NCBI GenBank assembly: GCA_024235875.1
Contig: JACKLP010000002.1
Coordinates: 310,001 to 374,000, forward strand
Direction: 5' to 3'
DNA from: Burkholderiaceae bacterium
GTDB lineage: Bacteria > Pseudomonadota > Gammaproteobacteria > Burkholderiales > Burkholderiaceae_E
Length of the DNA stretch: 64,000 bases
The notes under the pieces were generated by a model. It was not told the DNA's origin and ran no database searches. It was given only the letters and a program-made list of their open reading frames with translations. This document shows, one piece after another, positions 60,635-64,000 of this stretch (position 1 is its first letter; each line of letters starts with the position of its first letter). Both the position numbers and the translations under genes were made by a program.

Positions 60635-61528
60635 ATGCAGCCGTTCACCTTCTTCATCAGCTATCGTCGCGACGACACGGCGCCGATCGCGTTGCTCCTG
60701 AAGAGCGAGATCGAGCGGCGATTGCGGTTCGTTCGGGTGTGGGTCGACATTGACGATCCGCGACCCGGCGAGCCGCTTTCGGCGCGCGTGCAGCAATCGA
60801 TCGATTCCTCGCACGCGACGATCGCACTGATCGGCAGGCAATGGATGCCGCAAGCGGGCAAGACCCTCGCGTCGGATCCAACGACGGATCGGCTCGTCGA
60901 TGAGTTGGTGTATTCGAACGAGGCACCGCTCGCGTTGCCGCAAGACGAGCGCTTCGGCCAAGGGCGCCGTCTGCTGGTTCCCCTGTTTGCCGACTGCGCC
61001 CCCGATCTGCGGCAATTCAGCTTGCCGCGGCGCCTCGAATTCCTGGCCCGGCTCGAACCCGAGCAGATCGGATTCGCGGACTGGTCGAGGATGATCGGCC
61101 CATTGCTCGACCGGATCGCGGTTCGCCTGTCGCTCAAGGATCATCCGGATGCCGACGCGTATCCCGAGCCCGATCCGGCCAACGCGCGCACGCAGGCGCT
61201 CGGCGACGACGAACTGGCGAGGACCCTGCGATTCGATGACTTCGAAGGCTGGTACGTGGACAGCTTCGGCCATGCCGATGCCCGCTACCTGGTCAAGGCG
61301 TTCATGTTCCGAGACTTCGACCAGGCGGTCGATTTCATGGCGCGTGTCTCCGAGCACTGCCGTGTGCTGGATCACCATCCGGAGTGGCGCAATGTCTTCA
61401 ACCAGGTGAGCGTCTCGCTGACGACATGGGATGCGCATCGCCGGGTGACCCTCTACGACCTGGAGCTTGCGCTGTTCATGAACCGGGTGGCAAAGACGAT
61501 TGCCCAGGCGCGCCAGGGCGCGGCCTGA
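60635..61528 (+). CDS. TIR domain fused to pterin-4a-carbinolamine dehydratase domain
   Basis: A 297-residue protein with two clear domains. Residues 1 to about 155 are TIR-like: 'FFISYRRDDT' (box 1), BB-loop 'VWVDIDDPRPGEPL', and Glu90 in 'DRLVDELVY' at the likely NADase glutamate position. Residues about 185-292 are a pterin-4a-carbinolamine dehydratase (PCD) domain: 'FMFRDFDQAVDFMARV', active-site 'DHHPEW' (His237-His238-Pro239), Trp255 where many members have His, and Asp265 in 'TLYDLELAL'. No signal peptide. TIR proteins can degrade NAD or make nucleotide signals. The PCD part could bind a pterin ligand or act as a dimerisation sensor. The fusion is unusual. Confidence 0.88.
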   Translation: MQPFTFFISYRRDDTAPIALLLKSEIERRLRFVRVWVDIDDPRPGEPLSARVQQSIDSSHATIALIGRQWMPQAGKTLASDPTTDRLVDELVYSNEAPLALPQDERFGQGRRLLVPLFADCAPDLRQFSLPRRLEFLARLEPEQIGFADWSRMIGPLLDRIAVRLSLKDHPDADAYPEPDPANARTQALGDDELARTLRFDDFEGWYVDSFGHADARYLVKAFMFRDFDQAVDFMARVSEHCRVLDHHPEWRNVFNQVSVSLTTWDAHRRVTLYDLELALFMNRVAKTIAQARQGAA

Positions 61529-61556
61529 AACGACGACCGACAAGAACGCACCGCTC

Positions 61557-62261
61557 ATGCCCCGCCCCCTTCACATCGGAATCGTCGCGTGCTCGGCCGA
61601 GGGCGCTTCGCTTTGCTACCGGACCCTCTGCGCCGAGGGGCCCGAACTGCTTGGCGCGCATGCGCACCCCGAGGTATCGCTGCACTCGGCCTCGCTGGCC
61701 GACTATGTGGCGTGCCTGGATGGCCGGGACATGGAGGGGGTGGCCAGGCTCATGCTCGCCTCGGCGACCAAGCTGGCGGCCGCCGGCGCCGACTTCCTGG
61801 TGTGCCCGGACAACACCATCCATCAGGCATTCCCGCTGGTCGAGCCCGTCTCGCCGCTGCCCTGGCTGCACATCGCCGAGGTGGTCGTTGCCGAGGCGGC
61901 TGCGCGCGGCTATCGTCGACTGGGCCTCACCGGTACGAAATGGCTGCTCGCCAGCGAGGTCTACCCGAAAGCGGTCGCTGCCCGCGGGATCGATCTCGTC
62001 TTGCCGAGTGACGCGCAACGAGACGAGATGGGGCGCCTGATCATGGAGGAACTCGTGCAGGGCATCTTCCGGCCGGCCACGATCGCCTATTTCCAGGACG
62101 TGATCCGCGGCCTGCGCACGCGCGGCTGCGATGCCGTCGTCCTGGGCTGCACGGAGATCCCGTTGATCATCGACGACCGGAACGCCGAGCTGCCTACGCT
62201 GGACTCGACGCGCCTGCTGGCGCGCGCGGCGCTGCACAAGGCCGTGGCGGCCCGGCCATGA
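61557..62261 (+). CDS. Aspartate/glutamate racemase family protein
   Basis: A 234-residue protein. The two catalytic cysteine regions are 'LVCPDNTIHQAF' and 'VVLGCTEIPLII', with 'GIVACSAEGASLCYRTL' as the N-terminal strand. The first Cys has a 'C-P-D-N-T' context instead of C-N-T, which occurs in one subgroup of this superfamily. The substrate may be an amino acid or an analogue. The ATG at 61557 is chosen; an in-frame start at 61500 lies inside the TIR-PCD gene. Confidence 0.88.
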   Translation: MPRPLHIGIVACSAEGASLCYRTLCAEGPELLGAHAHPEVSLHSASLADYVACLDGRDMEGVARLMLASATKLAAAGADFLVCPDNTIHQAFPLVEPVSPLPWLHIAEVVVAEAAARGYRRLGLTGTKWLLASEVYPKAVAARGIDLVLPSDAQRDEMGRLIMEELVQGIFRPATIAYFQDVIRGLRTRGCDAVVLGCTEIPLIIDDRNAELPTLDSTRLLARAALHKAVAARP

Positions 62262-62331
62262 AAACCGAAAGGCTGCGTCGGCCCACGGTGGCTGCCCGAT
62301 CATCGTCGATGCCGGACATCGGAGAATCCAC

Positions 62332-62631
62332 GTGCCCAAAGTGATCCTGAGCGGCTACATCGAAGTCCCCGACGCCGATCTCGAGGCCGTGCTGGCCGAG
62401 TTGCCCCGGCATATCGACCTGACCCGCCAGGAACCGGGCTGCCTGGTCTTCGAGGTCAGTCGTCACGAAGCGAACGGCAACCGCTTCGATGTCTACGAGG
62501 CGTTCGAGGACAACGGGGCCTTCGAAGCGCACCAGGTACGAATGCGCAACAGCCCCTGGGCGTCAGTCACGGCCAACGCCCAACGGCACTATCAGGTGAC
62601 CCACGGCGATACGCAGGAGCCCCGAACATGA
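62332..62631 (+). CDS. Antibiotic-biosynthesis-monooxygenase (ABM) fold protein
   Basis: A 99-residue protein from a GTG with GGAGA upstream. 'GYIEVPDADLEAVLAELPRH' and 'TRQEPGCLVFEVSRHEA' plus 'FDVYEAFEDNGAFEAHQ' are the ABM ferredoxin-like fold. Dimers act as cofactor-free monooxygenases on quinones or as heme or aldehyde handlers; role unknown here. Overlaps the next gene by four bases. Confidence 0.9.
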   Translation: MPKVILSGYIEVPDADLEAVLAELPRHIDLTRQEPGCLVFEVSRHEANGNRFDVYEAFEDNGAFEAHQVRMRNSPWASVTANAQRHYQVTHGDTQEPRT

Positions 62632-63293
62632 CGAAAGTTCGAATCGAGGGCTTCACCCTCTCGCTCGACGGCTACGGTGCGGGGCCGGACCAGAGCCTCG
62701 AGCACCCGCTTGGCGTCGGCGGGAACGCGTTGCATCGATGGTTCCTGCCTACTCGCACCTTCCAGCAGGCTCATGGTGGCGGCGAGGGCACCACCGGCAT
62801 CGACGACGATTTCGCGGCCCGGGGGTTCCAGAACATCGGTGCCTGGATTCTTGGCAGGAACATGTTCGGCCCCATTCGCGGACCTTGGCCCGACCAGGAC
62901 TGGAAGGGCTGGTGGGGCGAGAACCCGCCGTATCACGTACCGGTCTTCGTGCTGACGCACCACGCGCGCCCGACCTTCGAGATGGAGGGCGGCACTAGCT
63001 TTCACTTCGTCACCGGTGGTATCCAAGAGGCGCTCGAGCGTGCGCGCGATGCAGCGCATGGCAGGGACGTGCGCATCGGCGGCGGGCCCGACACGATTCG
63101 TCAGTACCTGCGAGCCGGTCTCGTCGATGAAATGCACCTGGCCATTTCTCCGGTGCTGCTGGGGCGCGGAGAGCGCCTGTTCGAGAACGTCGACATGCGG
63201 GCGCTGGGATACGAATGTGTCCAGCATGTGCCCACGGCGTTGGCCGCGCATGTCGTGCTCCGGCGCGGCCAGAACGGAAACCCAACGGAGTAG
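62628..63293 (+). CDS. DHFR-family (RibD C-terminal domain) reductase
   Basis: A 221-residue protein with 'EGFTLSLDGYGAGPDQS', 'AWILGRNMFGP', 'PVFVLTHHARP', 'VRIGGGPDTIRQYLRAGLVDEMHL' (in parts) and 'LGRGERLFENV'. These are the RibD-C/dihydrofolate-reductase family elements for NADPH and a pterin- or flavin-like substrate. Its presence near a PCD-domain gene is a possible pterin link but may be chance. Start ATG overlaps the ABM stop. Confidence 0.92.
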   Translation: MTKVRIEGFTLSLDGYGAGPDQSLEHPLGVGGNALHRWFLPTRTFQQAHGGGEGTTGIDDDFAARGFQNIGAWILGRNMFGPIRGPWPDQDWKGWWGENPPYHVPVFVLTHHARPTFEMEGGTSFHFVTGGIQEALERARDAAHGRDVRIGGGPDTIRQYLRAGLVDEMHLAISPVLLGRGERLFENVDMRALGYECVQHVPTALAAHVVLRRGQNGNPTE

Positions 63294-63298
63294 TCGCC

Positions 63299-63790
63299 AT
63301 GACGCTGTCCGTGCTCGCGAATATCGCCGACCTCCTGGCCGCCGCGGGCGTCATCGGGTCGCTGGTCTTTGTGGCGTTCGAGATCCGCAAGTCGTCGGAG
63401 CAGGCAAGGCTGTCAAATTGGACTGCGGTCCTGTCATCGCTGCGCGAGCACAAGCGACGCACCGACGACCCCTATGTCGCCGACCTGATCGTTCGGGGGC
63501 GAGCCGACTTCGAAAGCCTGTCCGAGGCCGAGAAACTGAGCTTCGGATACTGGATGGAGGAGATGGTGCTGTGCTTCGACGGGATGATTCTTCACCAGAA
63601 CTCGATGGCCGTCGGGCCGCAGGAAACCCGTCGCGCCGCGGTCGGTGCGTTCGCCATGCATTTTGCCTTTCCGGGCTGCCTTGCCTGGTATCGATGGTCC
63701 GGCATTGGTGATCGATGGCCGCCCAAGCTGGTGGCCGCGATCGAAGAAGGCATCCGCCGCGCCAAGGACAATGCGGCGGCCGAAACGTGA
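63299..63790 (+). CDS. Small single-pass membrane protein, DUF6082-like
   Basis: A 163-residue protein with one N-terminal membrane helix ('IADLLAAAGVIGSLVFVAF') and a charged cytoplasmic part: 'RKSSEQARLSNWTAVLSSL', 'FWxxMEEMV'-like 'FGYWMEEMVLCFDG'. Proteins with this layout are common in proteobacteria and of unknown function. GGAG lies 8 bases before the ATG and the gene follows the reductase by 5 bp. Confidence 0.75.
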   Translation: MTLSVLANIADLLAAAGVIGSLVFVAFEIRKSSEQARLSNWTAVLSSLREHKRRTDDPYVADLIVRGRADFESLSEAEKLSFGYWMEEMVLCFDGMILHQNSMAVGPQETRRAAVGAFAMHFAFPGCLAWYRWSGIGDRWPPKLVAAIEEGIRRAKDNAAAET

Positions 63791-63853
63791 TCCGGAATCA
63801 GGCCCCCATGAGACTTCGTGCGCTGGCCATCCCTGCTTGAAGCCCGACCCGAC

Positions 63854-64000
63854 ATGGACATCGACAAGACCCGGAAAGCCATTCAGGGCGCGATGACGAT
63901 TTGCTTTCTCGCCTATGCGCTCGTCTTGTGGTTCATCTACCCGGTGGAAGAGCATGTCAGGCCGGGCGTGCAAGTCGGCCCGATGGTGCTCGGGATCGGC
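63854..64000 (+). CDS. Small membrane protein, 5' part only
   Basis: An open frame from ATG, 49 codons to the window edge: 'MDIDKTRKAIQGAMTICFLA' followed by 'YALVLWFIYPVEEH' and more, giving one membrane helix. The ribosome site is weak and the frame is cut by the end of the window, so identity is unknown. Confidence 0.5.
   Translation, partial: MDIDKTRKAIQGAMTICFLAYALVLWFIYPVEEHVRPGVQVGPMVLGIG

Noticed and set aside
63434..63973. 179-codon frame on the minus strand near the end
   Set aside because: It overlaps two rightward frames with better starts and membrane helices, and shows no domain.

Overview
The window is a high-GC (about two-thirds G+C by eye) bacterial chromosome segment. Dense operons, frequent ATGA/GTGA stop-start overlaps, branched-chain-type ABC importers, acyl-CoA ligases, thiolase/DUF35 pairs and an aromatic-acid style cytochrome P450 suggest a metabolically versatile betaproteobacterium, probably Burkholderiales. 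That placement is inference; no rRNA or tRNA gene was seen.

Region 1 (1-31.5 kb) is mostly catabolism and transport. After the end of an amidohydrolase gene comes a leftward operon: TetR regulator, acyl-CoA ligase, Liv-type importer (binding protein, LivH, M, F, G), DsbA-like isomerase and cytochrome P450. It looks like a module for uptake and CoA activation of an aromatic or fatty acid. Then follow a MetE-like methyltransferase, a second acyl-CoA ligase, a metallo-beta-lactamase-fold hydrolase, a rhodanese, a serine beta-lactamase/esterase, VOC and GFA proteins, the Tag glycosylase, a Ugp-like importer ending in an endo/exonuclease/phosphatase-fold hydrolase, two EamA exporters, a dienoyl-CoA-reductase-like flavoenzyme, an HpaI-type aldolase, an SDR and a thiolase/DUF35 pair.

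Region 2 (31.9-39.1 kb) is the most unusual block: five consecutive genes, each with a signal peptide or N-terminal export signal, 33-55 bp apart. Together they carry ricin-like trefoils, a roughly 75-residue beta-domain in six copies over three proteins, a cysteine-rich region, a (PTKP)13 stalk, Y-x-x-[LIV]-P motifs and similar C-terminal membrane segments. I know no described system with this composition. An LtrA-family membrane protein follows.

Region 3 (40.5-51.3 kb) is core-like: ADP-forming acyl-CoA synthetase, DAHP synthase, SDRs, GST, HMG-CoA lyase, a polymer-forming membrane protein, leucine dehydrogenase and an HD-GYP protein.

Region 4 (51.45-58.8 kb) is accessory DNA. It begins with nested inverted repeats, then integron-style gene cassettes separated by attC sites but with no integrase in view: a nuclease-like protein, a HEPN-like protein and a HigBA pair whose toxin has an amber codon. 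Further genes follow, then a degenerate attC, an internally deleted AraC/GyrI pseudogene and a truncated DM9 peptide.

Region 5 (59-64 kb) holds a lipoprotein hydrolase followed 11 bp later by a TIR domain fused to a pterin-4a-carbinolamine-dehydratase domain, then an Asp/Glu racemase, an ABM monooxygenase, a DHFR/RibD-family reductase and two small membrane proteins, the last cut by the window edge.
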